Shown: positions 26,003 to 35,215, counted from the first letter of the stretch. The stretch is 64,000 bases of DNA from JAWKWH01 sp963669285 (GCA_963669285.2 CAXXSI010000014.1:248001-312000), one strand, 5' to 3'. Numbers and translations are program-made. The notes: a model not told the origin generated them from the letters alone.

Positions 26003-27437
26003 CTAAGGCAGCATGTCGCGCAATCGTAAAAGCGCAATCCGTTCAACCTGCCGGCATGCCGTCGCAAACTCTTTGACGCGATCGTTTTCGATACGCGTTT
26101 TGAAGGATTTCAAAATATCGTCCTTGGTCAGCCCCCGCACGGCAATGATAAATGGAAATCCAAACTTATCGGTGTATTTGCTGTTCAGTTTTGTGAACGC
26201 TTCGCGTTCCTCGTCGGTCAGCGCATCCAAACCCGCTGATGCTTGTTCAGCAGTCGATTCAGCCGTCAAACGCTTGGCCGCAGCGAGTTTTGCCTGCGAG
26301 ATCCGGATGGGCCGTCAGCACCGCTAGCCGTTCTTCTTCGCTTGCTGAGCGGAAAACCCGCGCAAGAGCGTTATGAAGGCCGACTGCCGTGTCGTGTGCG
26401 CAGCCAAGTTCGCTTTCAAACGCCCGTTCGGCGATCCATGCAGAATGTTCGAATACGCCGCCATAGCTGTCGACAAAGCTCTCTTTGTCCATCTCGGATG
26501 GGCAATCGGTCGCCGTCTCATACGGATGGGTCGCCTTCCAGTGCTCGGCTATGTCGATGCGCCGGGCGAGCCAGACGTCACTGTGGTTTTTCACGTAATC
26601 GATAAAGCGGCGAATGGCGGCAGCGCGTCCCTGGCCGGCCGGCCAGGCGGCAATGCAGCCCGATATTCATCATTTTCGGCGCTCCGGATCTGCCCTCCTG
26701 ATACAGGGTGTCGAACGTGTCCTTCAGATAGGTGTAAAATTGATCGCCGGAATTGAACCCCTGCGGCGTCGCAAAGCGCATGTCGTTGGCATCGAGCGTG
26801 TAGGGAATGACCAGTTGCGCTCCACCATCATATCTGTGCCAGTACGGCAAATCGTCAGCATAGCTGTCGGGACACATAGTCAAATCCGCCCTCCTCAGCC
26901 GCGATGTCGATGGTGTTGACCGACGTCCTGCCGAGGTAGTAGCCGCGTGGACGTTCTCCCCGTGACTTCGGTCGTGAATGCGGATTGCTTCCAGCAGATG
27001 TTGCCGCTCCTCGTCGACGGAGAAATCCTTGTACTCAATCCACTTGTAGCCGTGCGAAGCGATCTCCCAGTCCGCCTCCTGCATTGCGGCGACCTGCGCC
27101 GGTGAGCGCTCCAGAGCTGTTGCCACGCCATAAACGGTGACCGGAACACCGGCATCGGAAAAAAATGCGGTGTAGCCGCCTAAAACCGGCACGAGCGCCA
27201 TACTCGTAGATCGATTCCATGTTCCAATGACGCTGACCAGGCCATTGGGCGGCACCGACAATTTCCGACAAAAACGCTTCTGAAGCCTCGTCACCGTTGC
27301 AGGATGCAGTTTTCGCCGCCCTCCTCGTAGTTGACGACGAACTGGACCGCGATCACTGCACCATTGGGCCATTTCGGATTTGGTGGCTCGGCTCCGTAGC
27401 CATGCATGTCGCGTTGATATCTGGATGGTCCGACCAC
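26003..27437 (-). pseudogene. puuE-uraD: Fused allantoinase (PuuE) - OHCU decarboxylase (UraD), several frameshifts
   Basis: Frame repair gives an N-terminal polysaccharide-deacetylase-type allantoinase (DMHGYGAEPPNPKWPNG; QRHWNMESIYEYG; DWEIASHGYKWIEY; DSYADDLPYWH). This passes without a stop (DIAEHWKATHPYETATD) into an OHCU decarboxylase domain (HNALARVFRSASEEERL, TAHPDLAGK, KFGFPFIIAVRG). UraD makes (S)-allantoin from OHCU and PuuE opens it to allantoate. Breaks are seen near 27300, 27185, 26965, 26900, 26628 and 26292. The extra bases I traced are single A or G insertions in runs. Start: GTG 27437 or ATG 27407. Confidence 0.75.
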
Positions 27438-27536
27438 TGACTTTACGCCTTCGCTGCTACGTGCGCTGTTTCAACTCTAGCGGACTGGCCGATCACCCGA
27501 ACACCCAAAAAAATTTGAAAGTCTTTTCGCTCAAGC

Positions 27537-28528
27537 TCAACCGGAGATGTCGATAACGCCGCAGTCGCCGGGTTTCACCGCCAAATGCCAGGCGGATGCC
27601 AGAGGAATCCCAGTCCATGGAGGTTATCGGCCCTTTCCCGCCACGGCGCAGCAATGCCTCGTTACCATCACCAACACGGCAAGCGAGAACCATTCCGTCG
27701 GCATAGCCAATCGCCAGCACATCTTCGACAGGATGAAAGGCGACAGCCGACACCATGGTGTCACCCGCGTGTTCCCAATTCCTGCGGCGCCTTGCCCATA
27801 GGGCCGTCCTTGCCGGGAAAACGGCCATACAATGGCAGCAGGGGCACCCGAAGTGGCGAGCCATTTTCCTTTGTTGGCCCACGACCAGCTTTTGACCTTG
27901 GCCGGGTATCCGGTCATGCGCATATGGCGGCCATTGGACAATTTCCAGCCATGCAAGGCGTTTTCCTGCATGGTGGTCACCACGAACTCGCCGTTGGAGT
28001 GAAAAATCGATGCCGGTATGGGCACCTGCCCATTCCAGTTCGACAGGCTTGCCGCTGGTTGCCGGAAAATGAAGGGTCGCGCCATTGTAGCGGGCAACAG
28101 CAAGGCGGACACCCTTCGGGGCGAAGGCGACATCTTCAACCGAGCGGGGATGGGAAAACTCTTTCAGGGCGCCGTCGCGGAGTATTGACATAGGCGCTGC
28201 GGCCACTGGCAAATCCGACAATCCCGTCCGGACCTGCCGCAACCGATGTCACCCACTTGTTGCCGAGATTGGCAGTTTCTTCCGCTTGCCAATTGGCGCC
28301 CAGGCGACAGACCCTGCCGTCCTCACCGCCGGTGACCAATGACGTCCGATTACGTGCAACGGCAACCGACAGCAATCCGTCATGAAGTTCATTGGTTTTA
28401 TGACCGCCATCGAGCCGGTGCACGGTACCGTCGGCGAGGGCGAAGGCCGTTACACCACCAACAAATGCAGCGGAAACGCAGTAGCCATCCAGATCGAGCG
28501 GCGCGACGGTCGGCATCAGGTTTGGCAA
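27537..28528 (-). pseudogene. WD40-repeat protein, several frameshifts
   Basis: Joined frames give about 330 aa of WD40-like repeats: VTAFALADGTVHRLDGG, LSVAVARNRTSLVTGGEDG, VTSVAAGPDGIVGFASG, VEDVAFAPKGVRLAVARY, VKSWSWANKGKWLATSG, MVSAVAFHPVEDVLAIGY and ITSMDWDSSGIRLAFGGE. No catalytic domain is visible; a beta-propeller scaffold is expected. Breaks lie near 28190, 27990, 27790 and 27560. Its start overlaps the cobW-like gene by 13 bp, so the two are translationally coupled. The pairing suggests a role linked to metal delivery, which is inference. Confidence 0.7.
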
Positions 28529-29562
28529 GCCTCGAAGGTGCGTTTGAGCTTTTCTTCGTCCAGATCGCGGCCGATAAACACGATGCGGCTTTCTCGCTTC
28601 TCGCCATCCTTCCAGGCACGCTGATGATCGCCCTCGACGATCATGTGAATGCCCTGAACCACGTATCGATCATCATCATTTTCAAATGCGATTATGCCCT
28701 TCAGGCGCAAGATTCCGGGCCCGTCAAGTTGGGTGATTTTCTGGATCCACGGAAAAAACCGTTTTCGGATCAAGCGGCCCTGCGCGAAGCGAGATCGATT
28801 TGACGGAAGCGTCGTGAATATCCGAGGCGTGTTCATGATGATGATCATGATCGTGACCACCGTTGTCGTGATCGCATCCAGCTCCACAGACGTGGTCAGG
28901 ATGATCGTGATTGAGAAAATGCGGATCATTTTCGAGGGCGCGTGACAAATCAAAGGCGCCGCGGTCGAGAATCTGGTCCAGATCGATATCCGCTCTTTCG
29001 GTGCGGTGAATATGCGCCGACGGATTGATTGCCCGAATTTTCCGCTCCGTCTCGGCAAGTTCCTCATTGTCGACAAGATCGGTTTTGTTCAGCAGGATCA
29101 CATCGGCAAACGCAAATCTGGTCTTCGGCCTCACGGCTGTCTTTCAGGCGCAGCGGTAGATGCTTGGCGTCGGCGAGCGCGACGACTGCATCCAATTCGG
29201 TCTTGGAGCGCACATCATCATCCATGAAGAACGTCTGGGCCACCGGTGCCGGATCGGCCAATCCGGTTGTTTCAACGACGATGGAATCGAACCGGCCCGG
29301 TCTGCGCATAAGCCCTTCGACCACACGGATCAGATCACCGCGAACCGTGGCAACAGACACAGCCATTGTTCATTTCATAAATTTCTTCATCGCTCTCGAC
29401 GATCAGGTCGTTGTCAATTCCGATCTCGCCGAACTCGTTGACGATAACGGCATAGCGCTTGCCGTGGTCGCCGGAGAGTATCCGGTTCAGCAAAGTGGTC
29501 TTGCCCGAACCAAGATAGCCGGTCAGCACCGTGACCGGGATACGTGTCTGTTCAGTCTGCAT
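28516..29562 (-). pseudogene. CobW/COG0523 GTPase metallochaperone, three frameshifts
   Basis: A G3E-family GTPase: Walker A GYLGSGKTT near residue 15, VNEFGEIGIDN, the metal-binding CVCC motif (about 70), ETTGLADPAPV, and the guanine-specificity NKTD. A histidine-rich stretch follows (HDHPDHVC, then HDHDHHHEH), as in zinc-handling COG0523 proteins, and a C-terminal CobW_C domain ends in FEACQT. Breaks lie near 29350 (an extra C right after CVCC), 29125 and 28750. It probably hands zinc or another divalent metal to a client enzyme; the creatininase immediately upstream is a candidate. Confidence 0.8.
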
Positions 29563-29591
29563 GGCCTGTCTTTCAATCCGAACTTGCCGGT

Positions 29592-30376
29592 TTACCCGCC
29601 ATATAAGCCCTGATGATTGTCATTGCACCCGGTCCGGTTCGAATTCCCCAGGTCGAAGTGGCCGATATCCGCCAAAAGCTCTGCGAAACCCGCCGCGGCA
29701 TGATCGAGGATGGCTTCACCGGCTTCTAACAGTTGCCGATGCAGCATTGCCGACAACACCGGCATCGTTCAAATCACGCATCTTCCAGCCGAATGCGTGA
29801 GGCCCGTAGGCGCGAAGGTGTCTGAATTCCTCCATCCAGGCGGATTGCCGGGACGGAAAGTCTTGCGCCCTGGCCATATCGACCAGATCGGGACGCAACG
29901 CCAGCATGACAGATGTCTCGACAAATCCACCATGGATGCCGATAGCCCGCTCAATCTCGGTGACCAATCCGGGCGGAAAACCGAAACGGGTCCACGATGT
30001 GGCGACCGCAAGCATCGCGTGGCGGATGCGCAATTCGGTGGCGACGATAGTCATCAAGGGGGAATTGCCGCCATGGGCGTTCAGCATGACAAATTTGGAG
30101 ATTCCATTTGCTTGTTGATCGGCCCCGATAGCTATCCAGCGCTCAACAGCTTCAGCAAAGTCGATGGATTTGGTGCCCGCCACGTCAAGGTGTTCGATCG
30201 AATATCCGACCGGCTCCACCGGAAGAACTCGAACGGATAAGGATGTATCGAGCAGGGCGACGGCTCGCTCGACGACAGCGCCGGCAATGATCGAATCTGT
30301 TTCGAACGGCAAATGCGGACCGTGTTTGTTCGGTCGCTCCCAGCGGCAGCACTGCAATTGCCTGTCGGTCGCTCAC
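29592..30376 (-). pseudogene. Creatininase-family amidohydrolase, two frameshifts
   Basis: The restored protein (about 261 aa) reads AIAVLPLGATEQHGPHLPFETDS, then ISKFVMLNAHGGNSPLM, GIHGGFVETSVMLALRPDLV and a C-terminus with AAGFAELLADIGHFD. These are the metal-ligand and substrate motifs of creatininases/creatinine amidohydrolases. Frame breaks: an extra A near 30329 and an extra A near 29731. GTG 30376, with GGGAGCG upstream, is the only good start, and the isolated repeat end at 30416-30444 lies just beyond it. The physiological substrate may be creatinine or a related cyclic amide. Confidence 0.75.
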
Positions 30377-30415
30377 TTTCGGGCGCTCCCATTGTCCAAC
30401 TATCGGTTCAGGTTT

Positions 30416-30444
30416 TAGAGCCGTTCATCTTTGGATGGAAGCTG
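30416..30444. repeat. Isolated end of the MITE-like repeat
   Basis: TAGAGCCGTTCATCTTTGGA and the bases after it match the terminal inverted repeat of the copy at 23677-23984 for about 29 bp, and then similarity stops. No opposite end was found nearby. It lies in the divergent promoter region of the creatininase and MarR genes, 40 bp from the creatininase start. It is probably a decayed remnant. Confidence 0.7.
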
Positions 30445-30496
30445 GCAAATGCAAAGCGATTGTGTTGCAATGTGGCACCGCTATGGTTGCACCCAG

Positions 30497-30543
30497 GGTC
30501 ATGAACTCATAAACAGGATCAACAACGGAATGAGTTCATGACC
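30497..30543. promoter_or_regulatory. Perfect 14 bp inverted repeat upstream of marR
   Basis: GGTCATGAACTCAT (30497-30510) is followed after 19 bases by its exact reverse complement (30530-30543), 30 bp before the MarR start. Each arm contains TCATGA, itself a palindrome, so it could bind two MarR dimers side by side and autoregulate marR, and perhaps the divergent creatininase operon. A transcript hairpin is also possible, but no T run follows. Confidence 0.6.
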
Positions 30544-30573
30544 TAAGGTGCGCATTCACCTGGAGGAAGTGAC

Positions 30574-31006
30574 ATGACCGGCAACAAGAAGGATAACAGC
30601 GCCACGATCACCCGGTTGGGGACCGTTGCACGGCTGAGCAGAACCGCCCTCGCGGTGCGTTTGCTGGCACATGGTTTTTATGCGGGGCAGGACCAGATCA
30701 TGCTTGCGCTCGGCGACACGGAAGGCATGACCCCGGGCCAACTCGCACAGCAGAATCGGCGTTCGCCCCCCAACGGTGACAAAAACGATCAATCGTTTGC
30801 AGGAACAGGGATTTGTAGAGCGTAAATCGTCGGAGTCCGACGGCAGACAATCACACATCTTTCTTACCGAGACCGGCAGAGGCGCGCTTTCAGCGATCAA
30901 GCAGGCCATCCGCAAAACCGAGAAAAGGGCGCTATCCAAATTGGACAAAAAAGACAAAAAGCGCTTGCGCAAACTGCTGGCACAGGTCGAGGCGAACCTT
31001 GCCTGA
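30574..31006 (+). pseudogene. MarR-family regulator, one frameshift
   Basis: About 143 aa after removing one extra A near 30753. The winged-helix core is MTPGQLAQQ, then VRPPTVTKTINRLQEQGFVERK, and the wing SSESDGRQSHIFLTETGR, with a lysine-rich C-terminal dimer helix (ALSKLDKKDKKRLRKLL). Start ATG 30574 has a GGAGGAAG site upstream. The inverted repeat at 30497-30543 is a likely own operator. Its signal is unknown; the divergent creatininase operon is a candidate target. Confidence 0.75.
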
Positions 31007-31075
31007 TCTCCGACCAGTCCGCCAACGGATTTGCTGCCCCCTTTTCGATATGCGGAAACAATGACATAAGATGGA

Positions 31076-31088
31076 TTAAACAGTTTAA
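31076..31088. promoter_or_regulatory. LacI-type palindrome upstream of lacI-like gene
   Basis: TTAAACAGTTTAA is an exact 13 bp palindrome about an A, ending 15 bp before the GTG start of the LacI-family gene. Short odd-length palindromes are usual for this family, so autoregulation is likely. Confidence 0.5.
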
Positions 31089-31103
31089 ATTCATCATTGT
31101 CAG

Positions 31104-32143
31104 GTGATGGGAGGCATATCCCTGCCCCAAAAAATCAAACTATCGACCATCGCCGATGCTCTTGGCGTGTCAACCGCGACAGTCTCGCTGGCGCTTCGCG
31201 ACAGCCCTCTGGTCGCCGATCACACACGCGACAAAATCAAGGCGCACGCACGAGCGATTGGATATATCTACAATCGCCGCGCTGCCAGCCTGAGAACATC
31301 ACGCTCTGGAATCGTGGGCGTGGTCGTGCATGACATCATGAATCCGTTCTACGCCGAGATCCTGCGTTCGATTGAAAGCGAACTGGATCGATCGCGACAG
31401 ACATTCATCCTGTCCAACCACTACGATCAACTCGAAAAGCAACGGATCTTCATCGACACATTGTTGCAACTGGGCGCTGACGGCGTGATCATGTCGCCGG
31501 CGATCGACACGCCGGCGGACGACATCCGCATGATCGAGGAAAACGGGCTGCCAGTGGTGCTGATCGCGCGAACCGTGCAGGGGGCCAATGTACCCGAGTT
31601 CAGAGGCGACGATGCCTACGGCATCGGCCTTGCGACCGATCACCTGATCGGGCTCGGCCACCGGCGCATTGCGATGATCGGCGGTACCGATCAGACATCC
31701 ACCGGACGTGAGCGCTATCGGCGGCTACGTTGTTGCGATGGAAAGAGCCGGTCTTGAAGTCAGATCCGAATGGCGATTGCCGGGGCCGCGAACCAAACAG
31801 GCCGGATTTGAAATGACCGGAAGTTTTCTTGCCCTGAAAGACAGACCGACCGCCGCGGGTTTGCTGGAACGACCTGGTGGCTATCGGACTGATGAACGGC
31901 CTGGCGCGCGCCGGTTTTACGCCTGGTGAAGATATATCGGTTACCGGATATGATGATCTCGAAGAAGCAATGATCGCCATGCCTGCGCTGACCACCGTGT
32001 GGAACGGGCAGCGTGAAGTCGGGCGTTTGGCTGCTCGCGCCCTGCTCGACCGCCTTGGCGGCGCTGACGTGGAAGCCGAACAACGGCTGATCAAGCCCGA
32101 ATTGCATGTGCGCCAGTCAACGGGAAAACCTGTTGAAAGATGA
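31104..32143 (+). pseudogene. LacI-family transcriptional regulator, two frameshifts
   Basis: Repaired, it is about 346 aa. The N-terminal helix-turn-helix is STIADALGVSTATVSLALRD with hinge NRRAASLRTSRSG. The periplasmic-binding-protein-like domain has VVVHDIMNPFYAEILRSIE, IGLATDHLIGLGHRRIAMIGG and SVTGYDDLEEA, and the C-terminal LHVRQSTGKP is typical. Breaks: an extra base near 31714 and an extra G near 31861. Start GTG 31104 or ATG 31107. The effector is unknown; no sugar operon is adjacent, and the neighbours are a MarR gene and an inhibitor-like gene. Confidence 0.75.
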
Positions 32144-32242
32144 AGCGCGGGAGGCAACGCCGCTGAAATACGAACTCATCTTTAGCGTGCGTTAACCATA
32201 ATCTGTTCACCATGTGGCATCCTGATCGCAAAGGAGGCTGCG

Positions 32243-32657
32243 ATGAACAGCCTGTTGTCTTCCGTTGTCGCCACTGGAGCCGTTGCGGTGGTCGTTGTCG
32301 CCGCCATCGGTTTGCCAAGTTTCGACGCAGGTGTGGCGCACGACGAAAATCACCGGTTCGATCAAAGGCGACCGCAACGGCGCTTATGTCCTTGAACGCA
32401 ACGGTGATGTTGTGTGCTCGGTCCGGCGTGGGGCGCAGATCGCTCCCAGGGTTTTCCAGCTTAGCGTTTCGCGTGCCTGCGATCCGGTTCTCGAGGGATT
32501 CGAGACCGCGCTCTTTTGGACCGATACGGCAACCGGAGGCGTGGTGATCTCGGGATCAAACGGACCGATTATCGAATTTGCCGAATCTGACGGCGCCGGA
32601 CTGGAAAGCATTGAACCTGCCAGTCCGCTGTTCTCGTTGGCACGAAGGGACTACTGA
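32243..32657 (+). pseudogene. Secreted AprI/Inh-type protease-inhibitor-like protein, one frameshift
   Basis: ATG 32243 opens a signal peptide (MNSLLSSVVATGAVAVVVVA). A frame change near 32340 leads into ITGSIKGDRNGAYVLERNGD and VVCSVRRGAQIAPRV, ending GAGLESIEPASPLFSL. The spacing of Cys, Trp and the GPIIEFAESDG motif resembles the small beta-barrel AprI/Inh inhibitors of secreted metalloproteases and Omp19-like proteins. No protease is encoded here. The fold call is tentative, but export is well supported. Confidence 0.55.
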
Positions 32658-32834
32658 CCTTTCGGCGATATTTACAATCGGTTGGCCTAAGGCTGCACCG
32701 GACCCAACCTATACGCCTCTCGGGGTTCTTTGCGGATAGCCAGGTTTGACGCTCGGATCGGCACGGCTGCGAAGCGGGTCTCAAACCATCCAAAGATGAC
32801 CGGATCCAGTCGAATCATTCCAATTTACCCAGTT

Positions 32835-33164
32835 CTATGGGCTGTCCCGTGCGGTGTGTTGTTCGCCGCATCGGCCCAGGCGGCCTTGCGTTTCATGCAA
32901 TTCCCGTTCGGGCGTCAGGCCTTTTTTATCGGTCATCTTTTCGAGCGCCGTCAGCCAGGCAAGGTAGTAACCCTCGTTGCCGTCGCCATGGTTACCGCGG
33001 GCAATCTCGCTGCCGAGCATTTGCGCCCATTCGGACCAGGTGAAGAGTCCAAGCTCATGTAGCGCCAGTGTCATGGCAAATGCCTGAGCCTGCCAGGGCG
33101 CCGAGAACACCGGCTCGCCGTCACCATCGCTCGGCAATCCGGGAATGCGTTCATGCGCGTTCAA
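32835..33164 (-). CDS. Nitrile hydratase accessory (metal-insertion) protein
   Basis: A 109 aa protein resembling the nitrile hydratase beta N-terminus and the P14K-type activators that exchange alpha subunits to load cobalt (VFSAPWQAQAFAMTLALHELGLFTWSEWAQML; YYLAWLTALEKM). Its start overlaps the end of the beta-subunit gene by 14 bp. It is the last gene of a four-gene minus-strand operon. Stand-alone accessory proteins of this kind usually accompany Co-type enzymes, consistent with the alpha-subunit motif. Confidence 0.85.
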   Translation of the reverse strand: MNAHERIPGLPSDGDGEPVFSAPWQAQAFAMTLALHELGLFTWSEWAQMLGSEIARGNHGDGNEGYYLAWLTALEKMTDKKGLTPERELHETQGRLGRCGEQHTARDSP

Positions 33165-33810
33165 GATATGGCTCCCAGCAATCCGCCAGCACGGTATCCG
33201 TTGGCGAATGTCCCTTACCCCACAGCTCCGCAGCGGAGAACTCTACCGAATAGAGCCATTGCGGATATTCACCCAATCCGGCTGCATTGCTATCGGGAAA
33301 TACGTGATTGCCGCGAACGGACTGGATGATCCCCACGTGCCCCCTCAGGTATCGCGGCAATCTCGTGTGGCCACGGGGGTGCATGTTTTTCGCTTTCACC
33401 TTGTCGCCAACCTTGAATCCGGCCGCATTTGCTGACGGCCGATCCACCGGCCCTCCTTTCGAAAGGACGGCTGTGACGTTGTCCGCGGCGAGAACCCGCA
33501 CATTCAACCGGCTGTCCCGATCCGGTTTTCCCGTTTTCATTTCGTGATCGCTGACCAATTTGCACTCCAGAATCAACCTTTCCAGGCCGGCCAGCCATAT
33601 TTCGTAGTAAGATGAGTTCAAATACCGCGCCGGCGGCAGGCTCTCGCGCGCAAAACGGGCTTGGTCGAGATTCCACGAGGCGGTAAATCCCATCGCCAGG
33701 GTTGCGGCGAAGACGCGTTTTTCCCAATCCGCGTGGAATGCCGGCTCATCAGCCTCGGCCCGGACCGGTCCGAATCCCATCATCCCGCCGAGATCGGCCG
33801 CGCCATTCAT
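33151..33810 (-). CDS. Nitrile hydratase beta subunit
   Basis: 219 aa, starting MNGAADLGGMMGFGPV, the hallmark N-terminus. An all-helical domain follows (FAATLAMGFTASWNLDQARF; YYEIWLAGLERLI), then a C-terminal beta-barrel (FKVGDKVKAKN; PRYLRGHVGIIQSVRG; YSVEFSAAELWG). It pairs with the alpha subunit to hydrate nitriles to amides. The gene overlaps alpha by 4 bp (ATGA) and the accessory gene by 14 bp. Both domains are complete. Confidence 0.9.
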   Translation of the reverse strand: MNGAADLGGMMGFGPVRAEADEPAFHADWEKRVFAATLAMGFTASWNLDQARFARESLPPARYLNSSYYEIWLAGLERLILECKLVSDHEMKTGKPDRDSRLNVRVLAADNVTAVLSKGGPVDRPSANAAGFKVGDKVKAKNMHPRGHTRLPRYLRGHVGIIQSVRGNHVFPDSNAAGLGEYPQWLYSVEFSAAELWGKGHSPTDTVLADCWEPYLERA

Positions 33811-34430
33811 TGTGTTTGTCCTGGCAAACGTGCCAATCCGGTTCCGATCATGGAATCGCGGGTGACAAGATCGGCCAACGCTGTTTCGTCAAGTTTATCG
33901 GTTCCCGCGGGGCGGTCGGGAATGACCAGATAGCGGATCTCCGCGGTCGAATCCCAAACCCGGATTTTCTTGTTTTCGGGCAGTTGAACGCCAAAGTCCG
34001 CCAATACGCCACGCGGATCAATGACAGCTCGCGAACGGTAGGGCGCCGATTTGTACCAGACAGGCGGCAATCCCAACACCGGCCAAGGATAGCAGGAACA
34101 CAGGGTGCAAACGACCATGTTGTGGACCTCAGCCGTGTTTTCGACCGCGACCATGTGTTCGCCCTGACGGCCGGTAAACCCCATCGATGCGATGGCGGCA
34201 GTTGCGTCATCCAAAAGCCATTTTCTGAAATCCGGATCGATCCAGGACCGCGCGACCACCCGGGCGCCGTTGCGCGGCCCGATCTTCGTCTCGTAGGTGT
34301 CGATCAGGATGTTGAGCGCGGCGGGATCAACGTATCCCTTCTCGACAAGCAGCGATTCCAGGGTGCGGATACGCAATTCCGTGTCGGTCAGTTCGGAATG
34401 ATCGTGCTGATGATGTTTGCCGTCACCCAT
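33807..34430 (-). CDS. Nitrile hydratase alpha subunit, cobalt type
   Basis: 207 aa carrying the catalytic metal site VCTLCSCY (C108, C111, C113). Thr109 between the first Cys and Leu is the mark of the cobalt enzymes; iron types have Ser there. The two later cysteines would be oxidised to sulfinic and sulfenic acids. A short His-rich N-terminus (HHQHDH) is unusual. The upstream hydrolase gene ends 2 bp before this start, so amide or nitrile turnover appears linked to it. Confidence 0.9.
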   Translation of the reverse strand: MGDGKHHQHDHSELTDTELRIRTLESLLVEKGYVDPAALNILIDTYETKIGPRNGARVVARSWIDPDFRKWLLDDATAAIASMGFTGRQGEHMVAVENTAEVHNMVVCTLCSCYPWPVLGLPPVWYKSAPYRSRAVIDPRGVLADFGVQLPENKKIRVWDSTAEIRYLVIPDRPAGTDKLDETALADLVTRDSMIGTGLARLPGQTQ

Positions 34431-34432
34431 GT

Positions 34433-35215
34433 TTATTCCGCTGCAACCGCAGCGGCGGACCGTGCGTTTGCATGTGTTCTTACAGCATCCCCAAATGCCC
34501 TGAATATCCGTTTCGACGGCTCGTCACTTGCAGCCCAGTACTCCGGGTGCCACTGAACGCCAATCGCGAAGGCCTTGGCATTTGCCACTGACACGCCTTC
34601 GATGATGCCGTCCGGAGCCACCGCCTCGATGACCAGCCCGTTGCCCAACCTGCCAATTGCCTGGCGATGCAACGAGTTGATCATCAACTCGCCCTCTCCA
34701 AGAATATCCGCCAGACAAGTTCCGGACCGAAGGGTCACCGGTTGCTGAATGGCAAAGCGCTCATCCTGGCTGTCACTGACCGCAGCGCGGTGGTCGAGGT
34801 TACTTTCTTCCTGCTGGACTTCGGTTGCCAGCGAACCGCCAAGCGCGACATTGAGCTCCTGGATTCCCCGGCAAATACAAAGCAAGGGGACACCACGCTC
34901 GAGTGCGCCCTTGATCAGCGGAATCGATGTCGCATCGCGGTCGGGATCATAGGGACCGTTTTCTTCGGTCGCTTCTTCGCCGTAAAGCGACGGATGCACA
35001 TTGGATTTCGAGCCGGTAATCATGACACCGTCAACGGCGTCCAGTATCCGACCGGTATCCAGGTTTTCCACACCGAATGACGGCACGCTCAACGGGGTAA
35101 CGCATGCGGCGTTGACCGCGGCATCGAGATAGGGTTTTGGCACGCCGTGCCAGATGTAATTATCGAATTCGCGAACGTCGGTCGGTACCGCGATGAGTGG
35201 TTTGGTCATGTTCAT
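34433..35215 (-). CDS. Class I glutamine amidotransferase-like hydrolase (PuuD family)
   Basis: 260 aa of the gamma-glutamyl-GABA hydrolase family. Nucleophile C115 lies in LLCICRGIQELNVALGG, and H223 and E225 in GVQWHPEYW complete the triad. Members hydrolyse gamma-glutamyl amides. It is the first gene of the nitrile hydratase operon, in the position an amidase normally holds, and might hydrolyse the amide made by the hydratase. There are no puuA-C genes nearby. An original puuD-type role in polyamine breakdown cannot be excluded. Confidence 0.8.
   Translation of the reverse strand: MNMTKPLIAVPTDVREFDNYIWHGVPKPYLDAAVNAACVTPLSVPSFGVENLDTGRILDAVDGVMITGSKSNVHPSLYGEEATEENGPYDPDRDATSIPLIKGALERGVPLLCICRGIQELNVALGGSLATEVQQEESNLDHRAAVSDSQDERFAIQQPVTLRSGTCLADILGEGELMINSLHRQAIGRLGNGLVIEAVAPDGIIEGVSVANAKAFAIGVQWHPEYWAASDEPSKRIFRAFGDAVRTHANARSAAAVAAE

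Noticed and set aside
28834..28900. Run of ATGATG/CATGAT units that looks like a microsatellite
   Set aside because: It encodes the His/Asp-rich metal stretch of the CobW protein on the minus strand.
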